DNA from: Nitrospira sp.
GTDB lineage: Bacteria > Nitrospirota > Nitrospiria > Nitrospirales > Nitrospiraceae
Assembly (NCBI GenBank): GCA_029240595.1
Contig: JARDZZ010000007.1
Location: 1 to 32,929, forward strand
Length of the DNA stretch: 32,929 bases
Reading direction: 5' to 3'
Shown one piece after another: positions 6,937 to 15,434 of this stretch. The translations under genes were made by a program, and so were the position numbers. The notes under the pieces are model-generated. The model was not told where the DNA came from. It saw nothing but the letters and a program-made list of their open reading frames with translations, and searched no databases. Numbering within the stretch: the stretch's first letter is position 1; the number at the start of each line of letters is the position of its first letter.

Positions 6937-8220
6937 ATGGGTCGAGTACGTACCTCCAGCAAACCGCCCGCTGCCGAAACGATCGCTGTCGGCTCGGAGT
7001 TGCTCCTGGGCGGCCGAACGGACAGCAATTCGCTGCACATCACGGATGAATTGGCTACGCTCGGCATCGAAGTGCGCTTCAAATCCGTGGTGGGAGACGA
7101 TCGAGCCGACATTGTCCAAGCCCTGAACACTGCCGTCCGACGGGCGCGGGTCATCGTCATGACCGGCGGACTCGGGCCGACAGTGGACGACTGCACGAGG
7201 GAGGCAGTCGCACAAGCGGCTGGACGGCGACTGGCGAGGCGGAAAGAAGCGTTCGAAGGGATGCAGGCCCGCTTGGCTCAGTGGGGACGAGTCCCCAACA
7301 AAGGACAGTTGCGACAGGCCCTGATTCCGTCCGGGGCCTCGGTGGTGCCGAATCCCGTCGGATCTGCGCCGGGGTTCTGGCTGTCCTGGCGCGGGGCGCT
7401 GTTGATCGCGCTGCCGGGCGTGCCGGGCGAAATGGCCGCGATGATGCGGGAGACGGTTGTGCCCTTGTTGGCGTCTCGCCTGCCCCAAGCCCCCGGCCGG
7501 TCGATTCGGCGTCTGATCTTTCACACATGGGGAATCCCCGAAGCCGATGTCGATGCGAAGTTGCTCGGACTCATTCCTCACGCCATCCCTGTTGATCTCG
7601 GACTCTTGGCTTCGCCGATGGGAGTGCTGGTCTCTCTGACCATGAAGCCGCGGGCCGCCGCCGGGGACGATGCCCTCGTCTCGGTATCCGACGAGGTGCG
7701 CGCCCGTCTGCAGGACTGGATTTTTGCCGAAGGCCAGGAGTCGATGGAGGAAGTGGTCGGGCGGTTGCTCGCGAAGCAACACCGGACCGTGGCCCTGGCC
7801 GAATCCTGCACCGGCGGGTTGATTGGTCATCGCCTGACGCAAGTTCCCGGATCCTCCTCTTATATGGACCGCGGCGTGATCTGTTACAGCAATCGCGCGA
7901 AGGTCGAACTGCTGGGCGTGCGGCCGGAACTCATCGAGCAACAGGGCGCGGTGAGCGCCGAAGTCGCAGCGGCGATGGCGAAGGGCGTGCGAGAGCGCAG
8001 CGGCGTGTCGGTCGGGTTAAGTGTCACAGGTATTGCCGGCCCGGGCGGCGGAACAACGGCGAAGCCCGTCGGGCTGGTCTACATCGGGCTGAACGCAGAT
8101 GACGGCACGTCGCTGGTGAAGGAACATCGATTTCATGGCGACCGGACCGTGATCAAACAACGCTCTTCCCAGGCGGCGCTGGATCTCCTGCGCCGTTGGT
8201 TGCTGGCAGGGCATCCCTAA
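6937..8220 (+). CDS. cinA: CinA family protein with C-terminal nicotinamide-nucleotide amidase domain
   Basis: A 427-residue cytoplasmic protein with the two-domain CinA layout. Residues 10-170 form the molybdopterin-binding-like (MoCF) domain, with AVGSELLLGGRTDSN and VIVMTGGLGPTVDDCT. Residues about 265-425 form the PncC domain, with ALAESCTGGLIGHRLT, the run ending GVICYSN, and SVTGIAGPGGG. PncC domains deamidate nicotinamide mononucleotide to nicotinate mononucleotide in NAD recycling, and the N-terminal domain of related proteins has ADP-ribose pyrophosphatase activity. The ATG has no Shine-Dalgarno. thpR follows 67 bp later, and recA lies about 2.4 kb downstream, matching the frequent cinA-(thpR)-recA linkage in bacteria. 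Confidence 0.95.
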   Translation: MGRVRTSSKPPAAETIAVGSELLLGGRTDSNSLHITDELATLGIEVRFKSVVGDDRADIVQALNTAVRRARVIVMTGGLGPTVDDCTREAVAQAAGRRLARRKEAFEGMQARLAQWGRVPNKGQLRQALIPSGASVVPNPVGSAPGFWLSWRGALLIALPGVPGEMAAMMRETVVPLLASRLPQAPGRSIRRLIFHTWGIPEADVDAKLLGLIPHAIPVDLGLLASPMGVLVSLTMKPRAAAGDDALVSVSDEVRARLQDWIFAEGQESMEEVVGRLLAKQHRTVALAESCTGGLIGHRLTQVPGSSSYMDRGVICYSNRAKVELLGVRPELIEQQGAVSAEVAAAMAKGVRERSGVSVGLSVTGIAGPGGGTTAKPVGLVYIGLNADDGTSLVKEHRFHGDRTVIKQRSSQAALDLLRRWLLAGHP

Positions 8221-8287
8221 ACGCCGCCAGCGGGATTCTCCCGTCGCTTCACCGCCGTTCCAGCACTTGCAGGAGGGATGAGAGGGC

Positions 8288-8893
8288 ATGATCCGCACGT
8301 TCCTGGCCGTCGAACTTTCTGAACCGCTAAGAACACATCTCGCCACCATACAAGCAGACTTGAAACAGCGCATGGCCAACGCACTGACTCGAAATGTAAG
8401 CATCTCATGGGTTCGGCCGGCCTCCCTGCATGTGACGGTGAAATTTCTCGGCGATATCGATGAAGGGTTGGTCCTTCCGCTGAAGGAAGCCATCACAGAA
8501 CTGCTGAGCGCGCACCGCCCGATTGCGGTTCCTGTGACCCGTCTCGGCGTGTTTCCGCGCCCTCAACAGCCGAGAGTCCTGTGGGCAGGGCCTTCGGAAC
8601 AATGGGAGAGAGGGGAGGATGCGGCGCGATTGGCCGCGCTCCATCGTGCGATTGATGCCTGCTGCGGATCGCTGAATCTGGCCACCGACAGCCGCCCATT
8701 GAGCGCCCACCTGACCTTGGCCCGCGTGAAAGCCGGTGAGCGGGTCGTCGGACAAGTCCTGGCTCAGAGCGGCGTGATGGATCGACCGTTCACCAGCGAG
8801 TCGCTGGACATCAACGCGATTGCCTTGATGAAAAGCGAGCTGAAGCCGAGCGGGTCTGTCTACACACGATTATGGGACGTGAGGGTGGGCTGA
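8288..8893 (+). CDS. thpR: RNA 2',3'-cyclic phosphodiesterase (2'-5' RNA ligase family)
   Basis: A 201-residue member of the 2H phosphoesterase superfamily. These cytoplasmic enzymes open 2',3'-cyclic phosphates on RNA and can form 2'-5' linkages. Both signature motifs are present: HVTV at residues 48-51 and HLTL at residues 141-144, each supplying a catalytic His and a Thr. The N-terminus IRTFLAVEL and the VKFLGDI after the first motif are typical, and the length is normal for the family. GAGAGGG lies 4-10 bases before the ATG. It follows cinA in the same direction and is probably co-transcribed. It converges with the response regulator gene 59 bp downstream. Confidence 0.95.
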   Translation: MIRTFLAVELSEPLRTHLATIQADLKQRMANALTRNVSISWVRPASLHVTVKFLGDIDEGLVLPLKEAITELLSAHRPIAVPVTRLGVFPRPQQPRVLWAGPSEQWERGEDAARLAALHRAIDACCGSLNLATDSRPLSAHLTLARVKAGERVVGQVLAQSGVMDRPFTSESLDINAIALMKSELKPSGSVYTRLWDVRVG

Positions 8894-8952
8894 AGAGAAA
8901 CGTAGTGCCGCACACGTCGCATGCGACAGCTGACGAGAAACCATCTTCTCTA

Positions 8953-10038
8953 TTATTTTGGCGGCTGTTCGCGAATCGTACGGCAGAACACTTCCACGAG
9001 GGACGGATCGAATGCGGTGCCGGATTGCGCTTCGATCACCTCGAGCGCCTCTTTAAAGGGTACGGGCACGGCGCCGGGTCGGTCGGCGGTGAGTTCGTCG
9101 AACGTTTGGGCAAGCGAGACGAGGCGAGCCAAGTAGGGGATCCGTTCCTCTTTAAGGGCGAACGGATAGCCAGTGCCGTCCCAGCGTTCATGATGGAGGG
9201 CAATAATCTGCACGGCTTCAGACGGGAGGCCGATGGCCCGCCCAATGCGCGCACCGAGATCCGGACGATGCTGCGTCGAGGTGCTGTCATGGTGCAACAC
9301 GGGACTGCTGTCGTGGCAGATCAGGTCCAAATCATGAGCCAGAGCCCCAAGCGAAAGGTGTTGCTGTTCGGGCAAGGGCAGCTGCAGCTTATTGCCCACG
9401 AGAGTCGCGTAGAAGCTCACACGATTGCCGTGGTTGACCAGGTGTCGATCCCTCGCCTCCAGTAAGTCCGAGACCAGTTGGATCAGGGGCGACGTGACTT
9501 CCCGACTCGACACTTCCAGCAAGCCGCTCTTGACCTGTCTGGCGTATCGGGCCAGGAGCGCCTGCCAGGCCTCCGTGCAGCCCGGATCCGGTTGCCACAG
9601 GGCCTCATGCGTCGCCAGCGCCTCGCGAAGCATATCGAGCCGCTGCTTCTTCTGCGAGGTCTGCAAGCTGATGGACAGCAGCTCACCGGCATTGAAGGGT
9701 TTGAGGAGGAAGCCGGCGGCGCCGTGACGCACACAATCCATTGCGGATTGGAGCGAGCCGTACGCCGTCACCATAATGACTTCGATCTCCCGATGTGTTC
9801 GCTTGATTTCCTTTAAGATGTCGGCTCCAGATGTGTCGGGAAGTTTCAGGTCCAGCGTGATCAGGTCGACCCCGCGATCGTTGATCACCGCCAGCGCATG
9901 ACGTCCGTCTTTGGCCGTCAGGATATTGAAGTCCTCTTTCAAAATTTGTGTCAGAGCCGCCCGAGGCGCCGCTTCGTCATCGACGATCAAGACTGTCGGT
10001 TTACGGTCGGCTGTTTCTTGGACGGACGCCTGTGACAT
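8953..10038 (-). CDS. Response regulator with HD-GYP-like output domain
   Basis: 361 residues. A CheY-like receiver covers residues 14-130, with acidic pair D20/D21, phospho-acceptor D63 in TLDLKLPD, T91 and K113. A helical linker leads to an HD-GYP-type domain (about 185-355). HD-GYP domains hydrolyse cyclic-di-GMP. HHERWDGTGYP at residues 282-292 is canonical, and H235-D236 are kept. However, the usual HDIGK is HDLDL, and the later AD in the helix before FD is AQ (310-311), so metal binding and activity may be reduced. A longer frame exists upstream, but it would overlap the divergent exported-protein gene. The ATG at 10036-10038, preceded closely by GAAGG, starts the receiver properly. No partner histidine kinase is in the window. 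It interrupts the rightward cinA-recA block. Confidence 0.88.
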   Translation of the reverse strand: MSQASVQETADRKPTVLIVDDEAAPRAALTQILKEDFNILTAKDGRHALAVINDRGVDLITLDLKLPDTSGADILKEIKRTHREIEVIMVTAYGSLQSAMDCVRHGAAGFLLKPFNAGELLSISLQTSQKKQRLDMLREALATHEALWQPDPGCTEAWQALLARYARQVKSGLLEVSSREVTSPLIQLVSDLLEARDRHLVNHGNRVSFYATLVGNKLQLPLPEQQHLSLGALAHDLDLICHDSSPVLHHDSTSTQHRPDLGARIGRAIGLPSEAVQIIALHHERWDGTGYPFALKEERIPYLARLVSLAQTFDELTADRPGAVPVPFKEALEVIEAQSGTAFDPSLVEVFCRTIREQPPK

Positions 10039-10121
10039 ACCTTCAGCTGTATGATGACAAGCCACTTTCGTCAAGGAAATCACGATTGGGCGTTGTAGGA
10101 GAAAGCCTGAGCCAAGCGCAC

Positions 10122-10148
10122 TTGACTGACCCCACTTCACATTATAGA
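10122..10148 (+). promoter_or_regulatory. Candidate sigma-70 type promoter
   Basis: TTGACT (10122-10127) and TATAGA (10143-10148) are separated by 15 bp, slightly short of optimal. The -10 element ends 8 bp before the ATG of the exported-protein gene, which has no Shine-Dalgarno, so the transcript would be nearly leaderless. Confidence 0.4.
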
Positions 10149-10156
10149 GTGTCACC

Positions 10157-10549
10157 ATGAAATGGCTGATGGTCATCATGATGCTGGTCTCCGGCCTCTG
10201 CACAACGACCTGGGCAGGGGAAAGTGGCGGGTTCGATCCGGAGCAGCCTTTCAAAGACGCGTTCAATCAGCGATCGCTGCAATCCTTCTTGAACCAGGCG
10301 TTGGAGGCGCTGGAGGATCATTTCGAGATCACCGGCAATCTGAATCCGGATTCTGGTGAAGGCGACCGGACCAACAAGTTGCAATTCAAGTTCTATCCGG
10401 AAGGAAAGTCGAAGTCGAATGACCATGTGACCGCTGAAGGGTGGTTTGGTCCCTCAAAGGACTCACTGCAGGACGAGTTCCACTTCCGCTTTGCCGTGCC
10501 CAAGTCATCCAGCAAGCCCTCCCCTGAACCGTTGAGCAACGTGTTGTAG
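10157..10549 (+). CDS. Small exported hypothetical protein
   Basis: A 130-residue protein starting MKWLMVIMMLVSGLCTTTWAGES, a good Sec signal peptide with cleavage likely after TWA. The mature part is hydrophilic, contains QRSLQSFLNQALEALEDHFEITG, and becomes rich in Ser, Lys and Pro toward the end (FAVPKSSSKPSPEP). A central segment, NKLQFKFYPEGKSKSNDHVTA, then AEGWFGPSKDSLQDEFHFRF, looks like amphipathic strands. I do not recognise a family. No Shine-Dalgarno is visible; a promoter-like -10 lies just upstream. It is followed after 115 bp by recA, which has its own promoter-like sequence. Confidence 0.75.
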   Translation: MKWLMVIMMLVSGLCTTTWAGESGGFDPEQPFKDAFNQRSLQSFLNQALEALEDHFEITGNLNPDSGEGDRTNKLQFKFYPEGKSKSNDHVTAEGWFGPSKDSLQDEFHFRFAVPKSSSKPSPEPLSNVL

Positions 10550-10601
10550 GCCTCTTCTTCTGTATTGCGGCCATTTTCTTCCTCCCATCACATTCTCTGC
10601 T

Positions 10602-10630
10602 AGGTTTCTCTCCGCCAACTTGGGTATAAT
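10602..10630 (+). promoter_or_regulatory. Candidate recA promoter
   Basis: A consensus TATAAT lies at 10625-10630, 34 bp before the recA ATG. The region 17 bp further upstream (AGGTTT) is a poor -35 element, so an activator may be needed. I saw no LexA box of the known proteobacterial or Gram-positive consensus nearby. Confidence 0.4.
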
Positions 10631-10664
10631 CCGCCACGCTTCACCCTGATGAGGAGGATTTTCC

Positions 10665-11747
10665 ATGGCGGAAAAAGACGACAAGAAACGCGCGTTGGAT
10701 CTCGCTCTATCCCAAATCGAAAAGCAGTATGGGAAAGGGGCGATCATGAAGCTCGGCGATGCCGAGGCGCCGGCGGACATCCCGGCGATTTCTTCGGGAT
10801 CGCTCGGCTTGGACATCGCGCTTGGCGTCGGCGGATTTCCGCGTGGCCGCGTGATTGAGATTTTCGGACCAGAAGCATCCGGGAAGACGACGCTGACCCT
10901 GCATGCGATTGCCGAAGTGCAAAAGACCGGCGGAGTCGCCGCGTTCATCGATGCGGAGCATGCGCTCGATTTGACGTACGCGAGAAAACTGGGCGTGCAA
11001 GCCGACGATCTGTTGGTCTCACAGCCCGACACGGGCGAGCAGGCGTTGGAAATTGCTGAGACGCTGGTCCGTAGCGGCGCCATCGATGTGATCGTCGTGG
11101 ATTCGGTGGCTGCCTTGACCCCGCGCGCAGAAATAGAAGGTGAAATGGGGGATGCGCACATGGGCTTGCAGGCGCGCCTGATGTCTCAAGCCCTTCGAAA
11201 ATTGACCGGTGCCATTTCAAAATCACTAACCACGGTGATCTTCATCAATCAGATTCGGATGAAACTCGGGGTGATGTTCGGCAATCCCGAAACGACGACG
11301 GGCGGCAATGCGCTCAAGTTCTACTCGTCCGTCCGACTGGACATTCGCCGGATCGAATCGATCAAGGAAGGGCAGGACGTGGTCGGCAGCAGAGTCCGCG
11401 TGAAGGTTGTGAAAAACAAGATGGCTCCTCCGTTCAAGCAGGCGGAGTTCGACATCTTATTCTCGCAGGGCATTTCAAAAGCCGGTGAGCTGGTGGATCT
11501 CGGGGTGGATAAGAAAGTGTTGGAAAAGTCCGGCGCCTGGTATTCCTACCACGGCGAACGTCTCGGGCAGGGCCGTGATGCGGTCCGCGACTTTTTGCTG
11601 ACCAATCAACCCTTGGCTCGCGAGATCGAAGGCAAGCTTCGGGACCTGGCGGGCGTGCCTGGACGCGGCGTCGAAAAACCGGCACTCGCACCGGCCAAAG
11701 AAGACAACAAGCGGGACGAGAAGCGCCCCCACAAAGTCGGCGTCTAA
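10665..11747 (+). CDS. recA: Recombinase RecA
   Basis: A 360-residue cytoplasmic RecA, which forms ATP-dependent filaments on single-stranded DNA, drives strand exchange and stimulates LexA self-cleavage. The N-terminal helix is followed by [15 protein letters not shown]. The Walker A motif GPEASGKTT is at residues 68-76. [10 protein letters not shown] is the Walker B region, and [22 protein letters not shown] spans the L2 DNA-binding loop. The C-terminal tail is charged ([11 protein letters not shown]), as in many RecA proteins. No intein or frameshift is seen. AGGAGG lies 8 bases before the ATG. recX follows after 24 bp, the usual regulatory partnership. Confidence 0.99.
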   Translation: MAEKDDKKRALDLALSQIEKQYGKGAIMKLGDAEAPADIPAISSGSLGLDIALGVGGFPRGRVIEIFGPEASGKTTLTLHAIAEVQKTGGVAAFIDAEHALDLTYARKLGVQADDLLVSQPDTGEQALEIAETLVRSGAIDVIVVDSVAALTPRAEIEGEMGDAHMGLQARLMSQALRKLTGAISKSLTTVIFINQIRMKLGVMFGNPETTTGGNALKFYSSVRLDIRRIESIKEGQDVVGSRVRVKVVKNKMAPPFKQAEFDILFSQGISKAGELVDLGVDKKVLEKSGAWYSYHGERLGQGRDAVRDFLLTNQPLAREIEGKLRDLAGVPGRGVEKPALAPAKEDNKRDEKRPHKVGV

Positions 11748-11771
11748 CGGACTCCGTCAATAGGCGGGAGA

Positions 11772-12254
11772 GTGAAACGGCGCATTCCGCAGTCCGGGGA
11801 CCCATGGTTCCAATGTGCCGTGCGCTATCTTGCACAGTTCGACAGAACGGCGGCACAGGTCGAACGTTTTCTCACGCGCAAGGGCGCGTCATCCGCTCAA
11901 GCCAAGCAGATCCTCAGCCGTCTCTCCACGCTTCGCTATCTTGACGATCGGGCTTATGCCGCACGCTGGATCGAGACCACGCTGGCACGACGGCCGATGG
12001 CGGCCGAGCGCCTCAAGAGCGAGTTGCTGGCCAGAGGCCTGTCTGAAGCGGTGGCCGATGAAATGATCAGCAAGGGCATGGAAGCAGTCGATGAAGAGGC
12101 ATTGGCACGACGGGCGGTGTTGCTTCAGAGTCGTCAGGGTCGCCGGTTTCTTCCTCAGCGAGTGGCGGGGCTCCTACGTCGGCGGGGTTTCGCAGAAGAC
12201 ACGATTGAGCGTATCATAAGGGATTGTACCCAGACCGAGGGATCACCGCCATGA
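11772..12254 (+). CDS. recX: Regulatory protein RecX
   Basis: A 160-residue, basic, all-helical protein of the RecX family, which binds within the RecA filament groove and limits recombinase activity. The typical repeats of three-helix units are visible: CAVRYLAQFDRTAAQVERFL, then LRYLDDRAYAARWIE, and later LARRAVLLQSRQG with LLRRRGFAEDTIERII. The start is GTG at 11772 with GGCGGGAGA directly upstream. It is 24 bp after recA, and its TGA overlaps the ATG of alaS by 4 bases, so recA-recX-alaS is probably one operon with coupled translation. Confidence 0.93.
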   Translation: MKRRIPQSGDPWFQCAVRYLAQFDRTAAQVERFLTRKGASSAQAKQILSRLSTLRYLDDRAYAARWIETTLARRPMAAERLKSELLARGLSEAVADEMISKGMEAVDEEALARRAVLLQSRQGRRFLPQRVAGLLRRRGFAEDTIERIIRDCTQTEGSPP

Positions 12255-14884
12255 CGCAGCGTGCTCGAGAGCTCAGGCAAGCCTTCATCCGCTACTTCGA
12301 GGAGCATGGTCACCAGGCCGTGCCCAGTTCCTCTCTCATCCCGCAGGCCGATCCGACCCTGCTGTTCACGAATGCGGGCATGAATCAATTCAAACGCGTC
12401 TTCCTGGGGCAGGAAACGCGGAGCTATCACCGGGCCGTGTCGTCGCAAAAGTGCCTGCGCGCCGGCGGCAAGCACAACGATCTGGAGAACGTTGGGTACA
12501 CGAGACGGCACCATACGTTCTTCGAGATGCTCGGCAATTTCTCTTTCGGGGATTATTTCAAGGAAGACGCGATCAGGTTCGGCTGGGAATTCCTGACGAA
12601 GTCGGTGGGGCTCGACAAGTCCCGCCTTTGGATCACCGTGTTTCGTGAAGACGACGATGCCGAAGAGTTATGGAAGAAGGTCGGCATCGCTCCTTCGCGC
12701 ATTATCCGTTGCGGAGAGAAAGACAACTTCTGGCAAATGGCGGATACCGGCCCCTGCGGGCCCTGCTCTGAGATTCATTTCGATCAAGGTCGGGCTGTGC
12801 CCGGCAGCGACCGGCCGAACGGCGAAGGGGACCGGGTGATCGAGATTTGGAATCTCGTATTCATGCAGTTCAATCGGGATGCATCGGGAACGCTCCATCC
12901 TCTGCCCAAGCCCAGCATTGACACGGGAATGGGATTAGAACGGCTTGCCGCGGTGGCTCAAGGTGTGCACAGCAACTATGACAGCGATCTCTTTTTGCCT
13001 TTGCTGTCTGCCATCGCCGCTCGAGCCGGGCGGGAATACGGCAAACAGGAGCAGACCGACCGCTCCATGCGCGTCGTGGCGGACCATCTGCGTGCCATCA
13101 CCTTCTTGATGACGGACGGCATTCTTCCCTCCAATGAAGGCCGCGGCTACGTGCTGCGGCGTATTCTGCGCCGCGCCGCCCGCCATGGCAGACTCCTCGG
13201 CATCATTGAACCCTTTCTCCACGACCTGACCGGGACGGTCGTCCAGCAGATGGGGGACGCCTACCCCGAAGTGCGCAATGCCGCTCCGACCGTTGCCGAA
13301 GCGACGAAGGGCGAAGAAGAACGCTTCATCGCCACACTCGATCAAGGCTTGCCGATTTTGAGCGAGCTCATTGCGAAGACCCGCTCGGCCGGGGGCACCA
13401 TCCTGCCCGGGGCGGACGTGTTTAAACTCTATGATACGTACGGCTTCCCGATGGATCTCATTACCGAGGCGTCCCGGGAGCAAGGCATGACGGTGGATGA
13501 GGCGGGATTTGATGCCGCGATTGAGGAACAGCGGACGCGCGCGCGCAAAACAAGCGGATTCGAGCAGGAAATCGCCAGGCCGGCCGTTGCCGATTTAGCC
13601 AAGCGCGTCGGTGCCACGACGTTCGTGGGTTACGACCAGTTGGAGTCCGACAGCATCGTGCAAGCGATTCTCAAAGGCGATCGCCTCGTCAAGGAAGCGC
13701 ACGAAGGGGATGAGGTCGAAGTGGTGTTGGACGTGACCCCCTTTTATGCGGAAGGCGGCGGGCAAGTGGGGGATCAGGGCGTGCTTGTGGGGGCGGAAGG
13801 GCGTCTGGATATCAAGGAAACGACCCGTCCTGTTGCGACGGTCATCCTGCACAAGGGAACTGTCACCACCGGGCGCATTCGAGAAGGGGAACAACTGCAC
13901 CTCTCAGTGAACAGGACGACCCGGCAGGATGCGGCGAGAAACCACACCGCCACCCATTTGGTCCATGCCGCCTTGCGGGATTTGCTTGGTCCACACGTCA
14001 AACAGTTCGGATCGCTGGTGGCTCCCAACCGGCTTCGGTTCGACTTCGCTCATTTCCGTCCGCTGTCTTCGCGTGATATTGACGAGATTGAAACGGTCGT
14101 CAACGGCGAGATCCGCAGGAATGAAACGGTGCGGTCCGAGGTCATGAGCATTCAAGATGCGGTGGCGAAGGGGGCATTGGCGTTCTTCGGCGACAAATAC
14201 GGCGACGAGGTGCGCGTCGTCACGGTTGAATCGTTCAGTAAGGAATTGTGCGGCGGTACGCACTGCCGGCACACAGGCGAAATCGGACTGTTCAGGATCG
14301 TCTCAGAGACCGGCGTGGCCGCCGGCGTCCGGCGGATCGAAGCGCAGACTGGCAGCGGCGCCATGGCCATGATGAAAAAGCTCGAAACCGAAGTCAGGGA
14401 ACTGTCGGAACTCTTGAAGGTCGGGCCTTCCGAGTTGGTGGCCAAGACACGCAAGGTCATGGCGCAACTCAAGGACAAAGAGCGGGAATTGGAAGAGTTG
14501 AAGCTCAAAATGGCCAGCGGCTCCGGCGTGTCCGCCACCGCAAGAACCATTGCCGGAGTGCCTGTGCACGTGCAACGAACCGATGGCCTTGATATGAACG
14601 GCATGCGGGCGCTGGCCGACCAACTGCGGGACAAGCTCAAAACCGGCGTCGTCGCGTTGGGAGCGGCAATGGAGGACGGCAAGGTCTCCTTGCTCGTCGT
14701 GGTGACGAAAGACCTGACCGGAAAAATCAAAGCCGGTGACCTCATCAAGGTAATGGCGGCAGAGGTCGGCGGGACCGGAGGGGGACGTCCGGAAATGGCC
14801 CAAGCCGGCGGGAAAGACTCTTCAAAGCTCGATGCCTCGTTGGAAAAGGTCTTTGGCTTGGTCGAACACGCGCTCCAGCGGTAA
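12251..14884 (+). CDS. alaS: Alanyl-tRNA synthetase
   Basis: An 877-residue class II synthetase that attaches alanine to tRNA(Ala) and hydrolyses mischarged Ser- and Gly-tRNA(Ala). The catalytic domain begins ELRQAFIRYFEEHGHQ and contains FTNAGMNQFK and GRGYVLRRILRRAARHG. The editing domain has HTATH at residues 565-569 and CGGTHC near residue 665, the four zinc-ligand positions. The C-terminal coiled coil and DHHA1-like Gly-rich segment (GGTGGGRPEMAQAGG) are present, so it is full length. A TTG further upstream in frame would give a longer protein, but the ATG at 12251 fits the family start and the 4-base overlap with recX. Confidence 0.98.
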   Translation: MTQRARELRQAFIRYFEEHGHQAVPSSSLIPQADPTLLFTNAGMNQFKRVFLGQETRSYHRAVSSQKCLRAGGKHNDLENVGYTRRHHTFFEMLGNFSFGDYFKEDAIRFGWEFLTKSVGLDKSRLWITVFREDDDAEELWKKVGIAPSRIIRCGEKDNFWQMADTGPCGPCSEIHFDQGRAVPGSDRPNGEGDRVIEIWNLVFMQFNRDASGTLHPLPKPSIDTGMGLERLAAVAQGVHSNYDSDLFLPLLSAIAARAGREYGKQEQTDRSMRVVADHLRAITFLMTDGILPSNEGRGYVLRRILRRAARHGRLLGIIEPFLHDLTGTVVQQMGDAYPEVRNAAPTVAEATKGEEERFIATLDQGLPILSELIAKTRSAGGTILPGADVFKLYDTYGFPMDLITEASREQGMTVDEAGFDAAIEEQRTRARKTSGFEQEIARPAVADLAKRVGATTFVGYDQLESDSIVQAILKGDRLVKEAHEGDEVEVVLDVTPFYAEGGGQVGDQGVLVGAEGRLDIKETTRPVATVILHKGTVTTGRIREGEQLHLSVNRTTRQDAARNHTATHLVHAALRDLLGPHVKQFGSLVAPNRLRFDFAHFRPLSSRDIDEIETVVNGEIRRNETVRSEVMSIQDAVAKGALAFFGDKYGDEVRVVTVESFSKELCGGTHCRHTGEIGLFRIVSETGVAAGVRRIEAQTGSGAMAMMKKLETEVRELSELLKVGPSELVAKTRKVMAQLKDKERELEELKLKMASGSGVSATARTIAGVPVHVQRTDGLDMNGMRALADQLRDKLKTGVVALGAAMEDGKVSLLVVVTKDLTGKIKAGDLIKVMAAEVGGTGGGRPEMAQAGGKDSSKLDASLEKVFGLVEHALQR

Positions 14885-14888
14885 TATT

Positions 14889-15434
14889 ATGGCTGGACCA
14901 CGGATACTGGCGTTGGATTATGGGACCAAGCGAATCGGCGTTGCGCTGAGCGATGAACTGGGCTGGACGGCACAGCCGCTGGAAACCTTCGAGCGACGCA
15001 CGCTCGATCGTGACGTGGCGCACATTGTCTCCCTCGTCAATACCCATGAGGTCGGGCAGGTCGTTCTCGGATTTCCGCTGCAGTTGGACGGTCGGGAAGG
15101 CCCGGCCATCCTGGCCATGCGCGATTTTGCCTCCACGTTGGAGCAGGGATTGCCCGTCCCTCTTGTTCTGTGGGATGAGCGGTTGACGACCAAAGCGGCA
15201 GAAGATCTGCTCATCGCCGCTGACGTGAGTCGCAAGAAACGAAAAGGAACCGTCGATCGCATAGCCGCCGCTATTCTGCTTCAAAGTTACCTGGCGAGCC
15301 GCGAATCGGCTGAGCATCGGGTCGTTGAGTCTGACGCCCAGACGATAGACAAGACTGATGAAGCTTCGGAGCATTTTTCTCATTCTGCTGGTCGGCGGCG
15401 CCGTTCTCGGCATGGCCGGGTATCAGATCATTAA
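14889..15434 (+). CDS. ruvX: YqgF/RuvX family Holliday junction resolvase-like protein
   Basis: A 181-residue protein with the RNase H-like YqgF fold. Members are linked to 16S/pre-rRNA end maturation and to junction resolution in different bacteria. The first acidic site is D10 in ALDYGTKRIGVALSD. VVLGFPLQLDG follows near residue 60, and LWDERLTTKAAEDLL and VDRIAAAILLQSYL supply the remaining conserved acidic residues. The ATG at 14889 is 4 bp after the alaS stop. The family core ends near residue 140. The remaining 40 residues are charged and low complexity, and the last 77 bases overlap mltG in another frame. Confidence 0.9.
   Translation: MAGPRILALDYGTKRIGVALSDELGWTAQPLETFERRTLDRDVAHIVSLVNTHEVGQVVLGFPLQLDGREGPAILAMRDFASTLEQGLPVPLVLWDERLTTKAAEDLLIAADVSRKKRKGTVDRIAAAILLQSYLASRESAEHRVVESDAQTIDKTDEASEHFSHSAGRRRRSRHGRVSDH

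Noticed and set aside
6115-7941. 608-residue open frame antisense to the exported-protein gene and cinA
   Set aside because: It is a shadow frame of a GC-rich gene: composition is rich in Arg, His, Gly and Gln with no domain, while the opposite strand encodes a clear CinA.
8916-8927. GTCGCATGCGAC palindrome between thpR and the response regulator
   Set aside because: It is a 12-bp palindrome without a loop, common by chance in this composition, and it has no adjoining T-run.
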